Source of the DNA: Dactylis glomerata
Lineage: Eukaryota > Streptophyta > Magnoliopsida > Poales > Poaceae
Assembly: GCA_007115705.1 (NCBI GenBank)
Contig: QXEO01000881.1
Location: 1,272,769 to 1,336,768, forward strand
Reading direction: 5' to 3'
DNA: 64,000 nt
This document shows, in pieces, positions 9,327-20,900 of this stretch (positions are counted from its first letter, which is position 1; each line of letters opens with the position of its first letter). A model generated the notes under the pieces. It was not told the origin of the DNA. It made no database searches and worked only from the letters and a program-made list of their open reading frames with translations. Made by a program: the position numbers and the translations under genes.

Positions 9327-11645
9327 ATGTCGGCTAGTTATTTAGTGCACAATGACACAATTATTTTTGATGGCACAAATTATAACTTATGGAGAAATCG
9401 CATGCTTTGCAATCTTCGGACTTTGTGTCCAAATATAGAGCGATTTCTAGATGTAGGCTTTTCTCCTCCGATGGATCCTCAAAGTCTATCTATAGAGGAT
9501 GAGAAAAATTTACATCTAGAAACTCAAGTATTTAATGAAATTTTATTGTCTGTGAGCTCCATAGTTTATGTTTGCTTGATGGGTTCAAAGTGCAAGACGT
9601 CTCATGAGATATGGACCAAGCTAGAAGAGTCATTTGGTGGGTCTATTTCTCTTGAGGTTGAAAGTGAACCCAAGGAGCTCTCTTCACCTTCACATCATGA
9701 AGAGCTCCAAGTTGCTTCCACATCCGGTCATGATGATTGTTCAAGTTCTTCCGCTTCACCAACATGTGACTTGTCACAAGGTAATGATACGGTGAGTGAA
9801 GAAATCATATGTGATGATGGTTGTCTTGTTCTTTGCACCAATGATTCTATTTCTATAAATCCTAATGGTGTAGAGAGTTTGGACCTAAACACTTCTTGCA
9901 AGAAATTCTTTACTCATTCTTGTGTTAAAGGTCCTTGCATATCTCCTAAAATTTGCTTGATTAAATTTTGTGATGATATGCTTGTTTCTAGTTGTGACCA
10001 TACTCAAAATGATTCTATTTCCTCTAGTTGTTGTATGACTAACCATGTAGAGGAAATTAAAGAAAAATTGGGTCACATAATTAAAGAAGAAATCAATAGA
10101 AGAACCAAGAAGGTTTCTATCAAGAGAAGGCAATGCTATGAATGCCACGAGTATGGACATCTCGCAAGAGCTTGTCCTACACTCGAAAATGAAGAATGTG
10201 CTTCAATTGATGCTCCCTCATCATCTACGCAAGTTCACATGTGCCTTATGGCAAGCGGCTCAAAGGTAACTCCTACTTTGAATCCCGACACATCTCCTTA
10301 TGATGAGAGTGATGATGATGATGATGATAATGATGATGATAATGAAGCTTTCTTACATGAGATGGGAATTGTGTATGCCTCTCTTCGTGGTAATAATGAT
10401 GCTCGTGCTAAAGTCGAACACTTAATGGAAACCTTGTTTGACCACAAGGAGACCATTAAGGAATTGAACTCCCTTGTTAATGAGGGGAAACGGAGATTCA
10501 ATCTCCTCAAGCAAGAGCTATCCGAAGAGAAGCATACTAATTCTTGCCTATCTCAATCTATTAAATCTTATGAGCTTACAAATGCTAAATCTATTAATGA
10601 TGCTTGTGCTACTAACTCTATTTCTTGTGAAGCATCTATATTAAAGGAGAATGTTGAGCTAAGGGCTCAACTTGAGTTGCTAACAAGCAATTATAAGAAA
10701 TTGGAGGAAAGCCATGAAAAGCTCTCGGGCTCTCATGGGGATCTCTTAATCTCTTATAATGGGCTAAAGTTAGCTCATGAGGCAAGTATCTCTAAGAAAA
10801 CATCTTGTGAGCCCCATTTGGACATTAGCACTACTTTGAACCAAAATGTTATATTATCTTGTGCTAGTCCAAGTAATTTGTCTAGGCATAATATTGCTAC
10901 ATCTTGTGATGAATTACTTGCTATGCCTTGTTGCTCTAACAATGAAGCTTCTACCTCCTCTAGTACTTTTATTACTACTAACCTTGTAGAGGAAATCAAA
11001 GAGCTCAAGGCCCAAGTCACTAGTTTGGAAAAAGACTTGGATAAGCGTCATGAAGGGAAATCCACACTCGATAATATTTTGAGTGTGCAAAAATCCCCTA
11101 ATGACAAGAGTGGACTTGGATTCAACTCCAATAACAAGAACAAGTCCAAGAGCAACAAGAAGAAGAAGGGCCAAGACCAAGTCAAGAATTTGGCCAAGAT
11201 TGTTTGCTTCAAGTGCAAGATTGAAGGGCATCATGTGAGATCTTGCCCATTGAAGAAGAAGCACTTGAGTGAGAAGCAACAAGGGAAGCGGGCACAAGGT
11301 CAAGCTCAAGTTCGACCTCAAGTTGAAGATAGGCCACTTCCCAAGAAGAAACAAGATGAAGCTTCCCAAATCAAGAAATCAATGAAGAAGAGAAAGGGAA
11401 GCACTTGTTGCTATATTTGCCGTGAGAAGGGGCACTTTGCTTCTTCATGCTTAAGCGGTACCTTATCTAATCCTATCATTGTTGATGATGATTATTCTCT
11501 TAGGAAAGATAAGGATGTCAATGTGTTTGCCAAGTTTGTTGGAACTCAAAGTGGTGTCAAGAAAAGAACCATTTGGGTTGCCAAGCCTATTGTTACTAAC
11601 CTCTTAGGACCCAACTTGGTTGGGGACCAACAAGCTAAAACTTGA
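9327..11645 (+). CDS. Gag polyprotein of the LTR retrotransposon
   Basis: The predicted protein has 772 residues from the first ATG (9327), 43 bp after the primer site. It would form the virus-like particle and bind element RNA. The N-terminus has the Copia gag landmark FDGTNYNLWRNRM (about residues 17-29). Three CX2CX4HX4C zinc knuckles are visible: CYECHEYGHLARAC (about 270), CFKCKIEGHHVRSC (about 630) and CYICREKGHFASSC (about 695). An acidic run DESDDDDDDNDDDNE lies near 326-340, and heptad-rich helices between about 350 and 620 suggest coiled coils. A Lys-rich tract surrounds the second knuckle. The frame ends before any protease motif and is undamaged, so Gag may still be made and could package the RNA with enzymes from another element. 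Unusual for a Copia element is the absence of pol. Confidence 0.92.
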   Translation: MSASYLVHNDTIIFDGTNYNLWRNRMLCNLRTLCPNIERFLDVGFSPPMDPQSLSIEDEKNLHLETQVFNEILLSVSSIVYVCLMGSKCKTSHEIWTKLEESFGGSISLEVESEPKELSSPSHHEELQVASTSGHDDCSSSSASPTCDLSQGNDTVSEEIICDDGCLVLCTNDSISINPNGVESLDLNTSCKKFFTHSCVKGPCISPKICLIKFCDDMLVSSCDHTQNDSISSSCCMTNHVEEIKEKLGHIIKEEINRRTKKVSIKRRQCYECHEYGHLARACPTLENEECASIDAPSSSTQVHMCLMASGSKVTPTLNPDTSPYDESDDDDDDNDDDNEAFLHEMGIVYASLRGNNDARAKVEHLMETLFDHKETIKELNSLVNEGKRRFNLLKQELSEEKHTNSCLSQSIKSYELTNAKSINDACATNSISCEASILKENVELRAQLELLTSNYKKLEESHEKLSGSHGDLLISYNGLKLAHEASISKKTSCEPHLDISTTLNQNVILSCASPSNLSRHNIATSCDELLAMPCCSNNEASTSSSTFITTNLVEEIKELKAQVTSLEKDLDKRHEGKSTLDNILSVQKSPNDKSGLGFNSNNKNKSKSNKKKKGQDQVKNLAKIVCFKCKIEGHHVRSCPLKKKHLSEKQQGKRAQGQAQVRPQVEDRPLPKKKQDEASQIKKSMKKRKGSTCCYICREKGHFASSCLSGTLSNPIIVDDDYSLRKDKDVNVFAKFVGTQSGVKKRTIWVAKPIVTNLLGPNLVGDQQAKT

Positions 11646-14600
11646 TCAATAGGTGTTTTTGGAGGGCATTGGAGACTTGGCTACCTCATGAAGAATTAAG
11701 GGATCTTCATTAATTTTATTTTCATCAAGCCAAGTCATTGACACTATCATTTTATATCCAATGTGCCTCTTTGCGGTAACTTGTACTTAACCTCTTTACA
11801 TTGTAAGTTACTTGCCCCTTTGCATGTTTTGGTTTTGTACCAAGTATGTGTTTGTATATGTTGTTCCTTATACCTACTTATCTTGTGTATTCAAGTAGGT
11901 GTTGGGTGTTTGGTACACCATATACTTGTGTGTTTGCTTCGAGCCTCTAATATATATTTATGGTATCTTATTTGGCTCTTATCGAGTGATTAATGGAACA
12001 TCCCATTTTGGGGGAGTGATTTGCCATTGGCACCTCACAATCCTATAAATGTGTGCACATGAGTAATACCACTTAGTATTGATATTGCAAGATTATCTAG
12101 TCACTATGTGGTATGCCATGCTCATGAGAAATTCAAATTCTATATCTCCATTAATTATCTCTAGTTGGATTTTGTTTGCCTTTTGTTGAAAAGAATTTAA
12201 TATCACATTATGGGGGAGTAATATGCCTTATGCATATCACAATCCTAGGAAATGTGAACATTTGAGGTATTGCCACTTAGAGTTGATATTGTTAATTATC
12301 TTATTCCTAGGTGGCATGTTTGCTCAAACAAGCTCCGTTATTTCTTAAATGATTTTATTGATCATTTCTTTGCTCTTGGTTTGAGTAAGAATTCTTGGTG
12401 CGGTTTTACTCAAATATATTTCTCTATATCATAAGTAGGAAACCGTTTGCTTCTAGTTACTCTAATCATTGTTTTGCATGATTGTTTGACTATTTTTGGA
12501 GCTACCAAGAATCCTTTTTCGTGCATGGTGCTTAATTTGAATATTTAACCATATGCCTTTTATTGTGAAGTTGATCTTGAATATCTTTGCAATACACCAC
12601 CGGGAAATAATTCCAATATGAACTTCTTGTCTTTGACAATTGGTATTCGTATATATGTGTGGTAATTCCTCTAGATCATCTTCACCTTGGAATTTGCATC
12701 TTATTGCCCATATTTCTTGCCAAGAAATTATTTTGACTCCCATTGTCTTATTGCCTTCTTGAGGATCTTTTTGCTTGACTTTGTCTCATCTCTTGATCCC
12801 CATCAAGTGTGTGTTGTTGTAAGACAAACCTTTTCTTTTCGGTACTTGTGCCATTGTGAAAAGTGTAGAGGGTTTGGTTTATTTGTTGGAACCTTGCTCT
12901 TTTGGAAATTAGTTATCTCTTTCCTTCTTCTATGATTTATTTGCTCGAATGAGATAAATCTTTGAGCATGCTTTTATTTATTTATTCTTTCATGCTCAAT
13001 AAGTTGTTAGGTTCATTTGTTGAATTTTGTTGAATAAATCATTTGTTGATTTGTTCCATTGATATCATTTGGACAAATAATGTGTTTTACCACACCTTTT
13101 ATACCTCCTTATACTCTTGGTGATTTGTCTAAATTGTATCTTCTTTGGTTCTTGAAAGCTAGGTGCGTGCATATTCTCTTTATGCTTAATTTTGTGTCTT
13201 AGTTCTTTCTTTGATCCAATATATATGTTATACTCCGTCAAATCCTAAATGGCTAAGATGTGTATGAAATTCAAATTTCATCTCTAACTATGCACATATT
13301 TATATGGAGTCTATCATATGTATTGTGGTTAGTCTAACCACTTTGGACCCAATAAGTTTGGGGACCAAGATGTACTTGAATGATGTCTTAGGTACATTGG
13401 AGATGCAATGGATGCTTGTCTCGTTTATAAGGAAGGTGTTATCACCATATGATTATTGGAGCCAAGCTAGGATGACCGGCGAACTCTTATCTACTACATC
13501 ACACCATTGCAATCTCGGTAACAAGTATAACATTCATGCATACTTTTCTAGCATCCCAACTCTTGTAGGTTGGTTCTTGGCATGATAATATTTATTTGCA
13601 AATGTTGCGGTTCTTGCAAAGGTCTTATAAAGAAATATCTTTATTTCATAGGTGAGCAAGTTGAGATGATTGCATATGATGGGAAGTATATAAAATCATG
13701 TTTATGATTCACCAATCCCAAATATGCCATTTTAGCAATTTATTGCATATTAATTCCTCAACGCTCTCTCATGTGCAATATAGATAATGTTGCAAGTTGT
13801 ACCCTTCTTTATTATGCTTGTTGCCTTTCAAAGCATCCCGACTATCTTTTGATCCCTTATTGCTAGTTGTGATGGCTTTGATGATTTTGCGTGGGGAGTT
13901 TATTAATATACCATAATGGAAAATGGAGCCTTGAGCTATATATGCTTTCTAGCAAAGCTATTTGGTATATTCTATGACTCTCTCTTGGATATCATGTCTT
14001 CCTTAATTTCAACTAACCTCCTATGTATACATGTTCCTTTGTGGATTGCTCATCATGATTTTTTTGTCCACTTAGAAATGTATATGCATAAGAGTGTTAA
14101 TTTCTTCCCTTGATATCCTCGTTCTTTGCCGACCATCTTTCTTATCCATTTTGTTCTTGATGGTGTTGGTAAGAACTTGATTTATGAATGCTTGTTTATT
14201 CTTTATTGCTTCTTCTCGCACTCATATCTCGTGAATCTTTTTGGACTAAATTTAACTTTGATAAGCGTATTGATCCTTTTGTATTCTTTCGTGCTCATGT
14301 TTTGTTTTAAATGATATAGAGGGAGTGAGGATTCCATGTTTGTGCATATTGTATTCAAATGCAACAAAAATTCAAATTTATGCATAAACCTTGGGGAGCT
14401 TCCTTATTTCATTTAAAGCATCTTGTAGCTCTTATCATCACATCTTCTTGTGTCCAATTGGTTCTTTGGGTCTCTTGATTGCTTGCTTGCTTCTTTCGTT
14501 GAAGTTTCCTTCACTCGTTGAAGTTTCCTTCACTATGTCATCTTTTTGCAATCTTTGATCCTCAATATGGTTTGACTTCCTCCAAATATTGTTAATTTGA

Positions 14601-15134
14601 TAAGTGCATATGATTTCACTCATTTTTATGAGAAATGCACATCTTGGGGAGGAACTCATACTATATTGGCCTTCTAAATTCCTTCATCCATTTTGGCAAT
14701 CGTTGCCAATGGGGGAGAAGTTTAGAGGGTTTAAGGGAAATGGTTTTTATACTTAAGTTTGGTTGTGCTTAAGTGTTTGCCTTTCATGCATCTCTTCTTT
14801 GTTAGATGTTTTGCATGGTTGAATATATAGTATAAACTCCATCAATGGTTTATCTTGACAATGTATGCAATGAAATTCAAGTTCATCACACGTGCATATA
14901 TTGTGGGGGAGTTTGCTCTATATATTTTGGTTGCACTCACATCAACCATATTTGTTGTAGTTTATGTGAGTACAACTGATTTTGATATGCGGTAGTAGCT
15001 TCGTGTTACTTGACCATATCAAATACAACCTCTTGTATGCAATTTATTCTCGGATAAGTTGCATATTAGTTTCTATCATTCATTATATAAACCCTCTTGT
15101 TGAGATTGTCATCAATTACCAAAATGGGGGAGAT
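11646..15134 (+). other. Noncoding internal region of retrotransposon
   Basis: About 3.5 kb of T-rich DNA between the gag stop and the 3' LTR. Short frames exist on both strands but none shows integrase or reverse transcriptase motifs. Two related blocks of about 200 bp (11990-12150 and 12195-12330) share the order CACATTATGGGGGAG, ATCACAATCCTA, CCACTTAG, TTGATATTG and GTGGCATG. Purine tracts of the form TGGGGGAG recur at about 12010, 12212, 14711, 14904 and 15125. This region takes the place of pol in an autonomous relative. Confidence 0.75.
15123..15134 (+). other. Polypurine tract
   Basis: AATGGGGGAGAT directly precedes the TG start of the 3' LTR, the position required for plus-strand priming. 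Similar tracts further upstream may be extra or vestigial primers. Confidence 0.88.
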
Positions 15135-17348
15135 TGTAAGGGTAAATTGCCCCTAAGTGTGTTTTTGGTAATTAATGACAATCCCTATGGACTAATGTTT
15201 TCATTGAGATTTTTATGAAGGAATTGTTCATAGGAATTGCTTGAAGTTCATGTGTTGGATTCAAGGCTTGGATGCCATGAAGATAAAGATATATCTTAAG
15301 TATTGGCATCAAGATCATTGAATAGAAGAGATGAATCCAATATGATCAAGAAGAAGAAATAAAGATGTTGTTCTTGTGTAGAACTCAAGTATTCCATGCT
15401 CTAGCTTATGTGCTAAGCCAAGGAGTCTCAAGATCTTGAGAGTTTGGTTACATGAGAAGAATTCAAGTTATGGCTCTATGTCGAGGTCACGATGGTCTCA
15501 TGAGTTGAACCATGGTTGACCAAGACTTAGAGCATGCAATCAAATGAAGAATTCCCTATGCATCTCAAGAAGATCATATGTTTGAAGCTTGTCGTCCATT
15601 TGGTGATAATGGACTTGTGAAGATGAGTGTTAACAAAGCTATCCCATAATGGTTTATGGGGGAGCCAATTAAAGTCTTCACGAAGCAACAATGATCAAGT
15701 GAAGCATTCCGGCTTGATGAGAGCATGAAGCATCATCATCAAGATCAAGCGGGATGCTCAAGGCAAAGGTATGTCCTTGCTAGGTTTTCCTTTTACCGGT
15801 CTCAAGGTGTTTGTTGGGAGACCGGGTTATAGGATAGATAGCCACACTATCAAGAGGGGCTTTCGGTTGGGTAACTTGATCACATCGTCATAGGGAGCTC
15901 AATCCTTTGCATACTTTGCATCTTCCTAGTTTGTTGCTTCTTGGTGTTTCTCCATGTGAGGTTCTTGTGCTTGTTGCTAGCTTTCCAACAAGCCCAAGTT
16001 CATCGAAAACGGAATCCAAATGCATCTTCTATTGCGTTTTCGAGTTGAGAGGTTTTACCGGTTCTTCACTTTGGAAGGTTTCACACCTCTCCACATTTCG
16101 TATTTTTCCTCTTGACTTTTCTTGGTGTTTCTCTGCATAAAGTTGTAGTACTTTTTCTAAGCTTTTCAAAAAGTCCAAGTTTGCTAAAAACGGAGTTCGG
16201 ATGCAAAAGTTATCGCGTTTTTCGTATGAGGGTTTTTGCAGTTTTCCAAATCCGGAGCTGCTCCGGGCTCTGCTCCGGGCTGAGCAGTGCCACTCCGGAG
16301 TGCAATCCGGAGCTGCTCCGGGCCCTGCTCCGGAGCGCCCCGAAAACTCTGTAACGGGCAGTTTTCTTGCCCTATAAAAGGGGGCTTCTTCCCCAATGGT
16401 TTTCTAGGGTTCCTAGTGTGTTCTTGAGCATTTCTCTCACCTCCATTGTTGACTCTCTTGAGCTTGCTCCCTCCCTCTTCCCTCCAACGATTCTTGCATA
16501 TTTTTGAGGGATTTGGTAGAGGAGATCTTGATCTACAATCTCCACCAATTCATTCCTCCTCTAAGTGAGGGGAATCCTTTGAATCAAGATCTTGGGGTCA
16601 TTGGTTGACCTCCACCCTTGTTCTTCCTCTCTAACTCCTCCATAGCATTTGTTGCCTTGGTGGGATTTGAGAGAGAAGGATTTGAGCACTTCCCCTTGTG
16701 TTCTTGCTTTGCATCCTTGCATAGTGTTGAGCTCTCCATTACGATTAGTTCGAGTGAGAGACCGTGAGCTTGTTACTCTTGGAGGGTGACCTCCTAGTTG
16801 GCTCGGTGATTGTGCCACGGTGTCCTCTTCGTGGAAGATTGTGAAGAGGCCCGGGCTTCCCCTTCGTGGGAGTTGTGAAGTGGTTGTGGAGCTTGCCATC
16901 TCCGGAGTGGAGGAAAAGCTAACCATAAGAAGGGGTCCCTAGCTTCGTGGGGGACTCGGAGAAGAAGGTGAGCCTTCGTGGCGTCCGGGGGCCTTCGTGG
17001 TTACCCGCATCTCTCCAACGGTGATTAGCTTACTTTATGTAAGTGAACATCGGGATACATCTTCGTCTCCGCGTGCCTCGGTTATCTCTATACCCGAGTT
17101 TATTTCCTTGTGATAGCCATCGTGCTTGAAGTACTCATATCTTGTTTATCACTTGTGAAATATATCTTGTGCTATCTTGCTTATATCTAGTTGTTGTTGT
17201 TGCACTTAGTTGAGCCTAGCATATTTAGGTCTTGTGCTTGAAGAAAATAAACGTTAGTTTAATTCCGCATTCCTTCAAGCCAATTCCGTAATTGTTTTTA
17301 AAACGCCTATTCACCCCCCCCCCCTCTAGGCGACATCTCGTCCTTTCA
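15135..17348 (+). repeat. 3' LTR
   Basis: 2214 bp, TGTAAGGG to CCTTTCA, the partner of 7055-9270. Differences seen from the 5' copy include GTCAC/GTCAT near 15488, TTTCGG/TTTTGG near 15862, TTCGG/TTTGG near 16197, two changes near 16347-16357, CTTGGG/CTCGGG near 16592, and GTCCGG/GTTCGG near 16984. That is about 0.3% divergence, so the insertion is recent. Confidence 0.95.
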
Positions 17349-17353
17349 GCCCT
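17349..17353. repeat. Target-site duplication GCCCT, right
   Basis: GCCCT after the 3' LTR equals the bases at 7050-7054. On the minus strand it reads AGGGC and spans the 3' splice site of the interrupted FRS pseudogene. Confidence 0.95.
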
Positions 17354-18440
17354 GCAAGTTGCGCACACAACGTCAACTTAAAAATGCACATCACACATAC
17401 ATCAATGTATTCCTTTTCGACCATCAAAAAAAATTGTATTCCTTTTCCAATTGCCAACTCTATGCCTACCCAGGGGGCTTAGGTGTACCTTTAATATAAA
17501 AAAAACTATATATACACTTACCGGGAAACTACATACTATCTCTTGCATTGTCTTTGTTCTCTCAGGGTTCAGTCTGCTTTTTCCGTACCGCACACCAATC
17601 CCATGTTCCCAAGAATAAGGTTGTAGAATTCATAAGTCTCTCCAAGCGAATCAAAAGTCATCCCCAACGCTGGCTCAACAAAATGTTCCCCTCTAGTCTC
17701 TTCTCCAACGCACCAGTTCTGTTAGCACAAGGAGCCCTCTCTGCAGCATTTGCTCCAACCCTCACCCTACACAAAAAACACTCTATTCAGTTAACTAACG
17801 CAAAAGCCCACATAGAAACAATTTGTTCTTCTATCGGACATGCATGTTTTACTTCAGTTGTAATATAGCCTACCGAGTGCAAGATTCCACATTTTCATTT
17901 CACAAGATGCTAGTAACAACTGAAACAATGTTTTTAATATGTGCTAGTTTTTTTTGCAATGCCCAGCCATGATCTATGTACATCTGGACTGAATATTTTC
18001 CACAGTACTGCCTAAACACTGCTTTCTATGTAGTGATGTCCACCATTCGTCAGACTTTGTCCATAAGAGATTTATAGAACTAGAAATAAACCGCAGAATC
18101 ATATGGCAAAAAAACAACTAACCTTTCTATCCACCCAGGAGCCTCCGGGTTAATCTTGATTGTTGACTGTTCGGAATCAGCAGGCCCGCCATCCGCTACA
18201 GCAGCCCTCTTCCCATTGATTTTTGCATCGGGATGGACTGACGCAACTGAACGTGGCTCATATCCACCCTCGTCAACGCTCTCGGCTGCTGGAAGATTTC
18301 GATTAGGTACTTTGTTCGGCCCGACAACGTCTGCCCCAGCATCTCCAATGCCCTCGACCAGAGTAGCCACGACGCTTACAGCACCTTCCTCCTCCACACG
18401 GATTTCATGTCCAAGGTCGATGGGGGCTGCATCTCAGTAG
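17349..18440 (-). pseudogene. FAR1-related (FRS) pseudogene, 5' part
   Basis: Read on the minus strand this continues the broken gene of 5217-7054. An exon at about 18440-18123 (acidic, ending GWIER before AAAG|GTTAGT) corresponds to exon 2 of the paralogue at 43499-47660. An exon at about 17773-17524 begins after GTGTAG with RVGANA and includes the FAR1 DNA-binding-domain start (SLGETYEFYNL, RYGKSRLNPERTKTMQEIVC). A one-base deletion after the codons for YN shifts the frame, and another lies before FVEPALGM. An intron then runs to 17349, where GCAACTTGCAG|GGC marks the acceptor at which the retroelement inserted. Confidence 0.8.
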
Positions 18441-19760
18441 AATCACCGAAATGCAGCCTGGGGAAAGTGCGGAAAAATCAGGAGGAGCTTCTCATCGATG
18501 TGCCACAGGGGTAAGGCAGGCAGAAAAATCAGTAGAATCATGCACGAGATCCACTTACCTATATATCAGATCCAGTGGAAAATCCATGGCTCTAACCTCC
18601 GGGTTAGGGAACGCGGCGACGCTGCTCCGCCGAAGCTGACATGGTCGCCAAATTTCCGCCAGCGATGTTCTCCTCAATAATCCTTCGAACATTTTTCCCG
18701 TCTACATTGAACGCAGAGGGGAGGGGAAAAAACCTAGACCAACAGTACAGGAGTTATCCTCAGTTTCCAGTACCACCGGACCGTGAAGCTCGTCATCAAA
18801 CGAGTAACGGATCGACCTAACCACCTCATTAAATTATGTACGTACATGCAGATGACGCTCGACCAGGCTGTTCTATACGCCAGTTTCCACACGTCCCTGA
18901 CGTCTGACAACACCTGACGCATCGCATCGCACGGCACGAGCGAACGGTCTAAGATAATATGATCATCTGGTCCTATGAGCCAAATCGCCGCCTCCTTTAC
19001 CCTAAGGTTTGTAAGAAATTTGTACTCTAGTCGTACGTGTTAACAAACAGTGGGATACAGCAGCGCTCCAGATTCTGTTCCTAGTCATGATCTTTTGTAT
19101 ACAAGAGAGAATTTTTTTTAATAATCAGTATCATATATATTGATCGCAGCAGATAGTACATGGTAAAGATACAAGAGCTGTCTTCATCAATTACAAAACG
19201 AAGCCTAAAAGAAACTAGCAAATCGTCGAGGTTTTCAAAATTATCCTTCCATAACGCAATCTTATACTTTTCCGAAGGCAACTGCATAAACAAGATATAG
19301 GTACCAAACCATAAACCTATAAATACCAACGAGGATTCTTCCATAATTTTAATTTTAGCCGCAGTAGGTTGCGTGCACGTGCGTAGCCATTAGAGTAGTC
19401 ATACAACATCGGCAAGAGTACCAATACCAGTATTCCAGGGAAGACGAACCAAACAGCCTGGTCGATGTCGCTGGCGAGCCGAGAGTACGAATCACCATTG
19501 TCGAGGACGTAGCAGCCGGGATAGATATTGCGAGAAAAAACCTCCTCGCGACAACCAACGAAAATCATCCAAGATCGATCTGGCAGAGCAAGATCTAAAA
19601 GACCATATCTAAAAAAATTGATCTTCCAACATCATCACTGACGTCGAGAAAGAACTCACGTCGTCAAACGAAGGGCCGAATAACACTTATTGAAAATGTG
19701 TCTTCTCCATAGTCACGAAAGCCAAGAAGAAGACAATCAAACTGACACTAAACTGCTGCG
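18441..19760. other. Intergenic, no gene recognised
   Basis: This lies upstream of the FRS pseudogene and before the second segmental-duplication copy. Overlapping minus-strand frames of fewer than 90 codons (18734-18937, 19081-19568) have no recognisable motif. No terminal repeats were identified. Confidence 0.4.
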
Positions 19761-19776
19761 AAACTACTTTTTACTG

Positions 19777-20900
19777 GAAAACTCTAGCCATAGATCAGGT
19801 TCCCCGCTCATCCCGTCGCCGGCAAGGCCGGCCGGAGGAGGGGGAACCAATCAACGGAGGAGGCAGAGTTGCGGAGGCTAGGGTTTTTTAAGGAGGCGGG
19901 GTGTTCCTAGTAGCTAGCTTCATGGTTGATAGGTTCATCGATCAGCCTAATCACATAGTGGACAAGACATAGGTCGTTTCGCTCTGCATGCTAGGCACCT
20001 TGATAAAATTTCAGTCGGAATAAAAGGTTTCCAATTCTAATACCTATCATGGGGCGGACCTCCAAACAAGAGTTTTATACTTCATAAAATTTTAGTATTA
20101 ATTTCATCTTTGATTTTTTGCACAAAATCAACCAAAACTTCTTGCCAATTGTACATGTGCAAACCTAATACTCAAGCCTATTGGCGGATTAAAATGTGGA
20201 AGAAGGTTTCACATAATATCATAGGTGGCCTTTCAAAAATATCTCTTTGATTCACAAGATTTGGTAAGAATGTAATAATATAAGAAAAAACCGCGGGATT
20301 TGATTGTCATGTCCATTGAAATCCTGCACGATTGTTGTATCTTGCTTGGTTAAAAAATATATTTTTTAAGAGGTTGGAAAAAATCTCTTGCAATGTAGTC
20401 CAAATGGACCGTGAGAAAACCATCATGTGGCATTCAAACCTAAATATTAGACAGCTAGGAATGCAAAAGAATGCAAAGGATTACTGATCGTCCATAAGTC
20501 TTACGGAAGTCCTTCGGATGTAAGAGACCCTAAAACTTGAGTAACTTAAATATCAAACTTGCATCAACTACATCACAGAATAAATAAGTGCGGACCAAAG
20601 TGTTAGGTGGGTTACACATCCTTGTTTTTCTTTCAACTGGCTTGCATAAAACTTCGACAATCAAAATTTCAATCGTTCGTTAATACCTTTTTTTTAATCA
20701 AAATCATGTAAGCATCTTAGGAGTAACTATGTATGTATTGGAGCATCTCTATGCGTATTGGACACGTTCGGCAAGTAGGTGAGCAATGTATAGACTTATG
20801 GCAAAAGTATTGGTAAATTTTTTGTGTTTCGAGTTTTAACCTCGCGCTCACACCTAAAGGCCACCAACTTACAACAAAATAAACTCAAACTTGATGGGTG
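19777..20900. repeat. Right copy of noncoding segmental duplication
   Basis: Counterpart of 20-1560: 19777-19885 matches 24-130 and 20000-20880 matches 715-1560, in the same order and orientation, with substantial divergence. Like the first copy it precedes a minus-strand F-box gene. Confidence 0.65.

Larger units (their letters stand above)
7055..17348 (+). mobile_element. Gag-only Copia/Sirevirus-like LTR retrotransposon
   Basis: A complete element of 10,294 bp bounded by two near-identical LTRs (7055-9270 and 15135-17348), each TG...CA, with matching GCCCT target duplications. A primer-binding site TGGTATCAGAGC lies 2 bp inside the 5' LTR and a purine tract AATGGGGGAGAT abuts the 3' LTR. 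The internal region has one long frame, gag. No protease, integrase, reverse transcriptase or RNase H was seen in any frame of the 3.5 kb between gag and the 3' LTR, so the element is non-autonomous and would need enzymes from a relative. The long gag with zinc knuckles, large LTRs, GC-rich palindromes before the TATA box and repeated G-tracts point to the Sirevirus (Maximus) lineage; that assignment is inference. Confidence 0.93.

Noticed and set aside
8479..16926. Identical 121-codon minus-strand frames in both LTRs, and identical plus-strand frames at 7825-8272 and 15907-16354
   Set aside because: They recur only because the LTRs are copies; no protein motif, and they overlap promoter and leader sequence.
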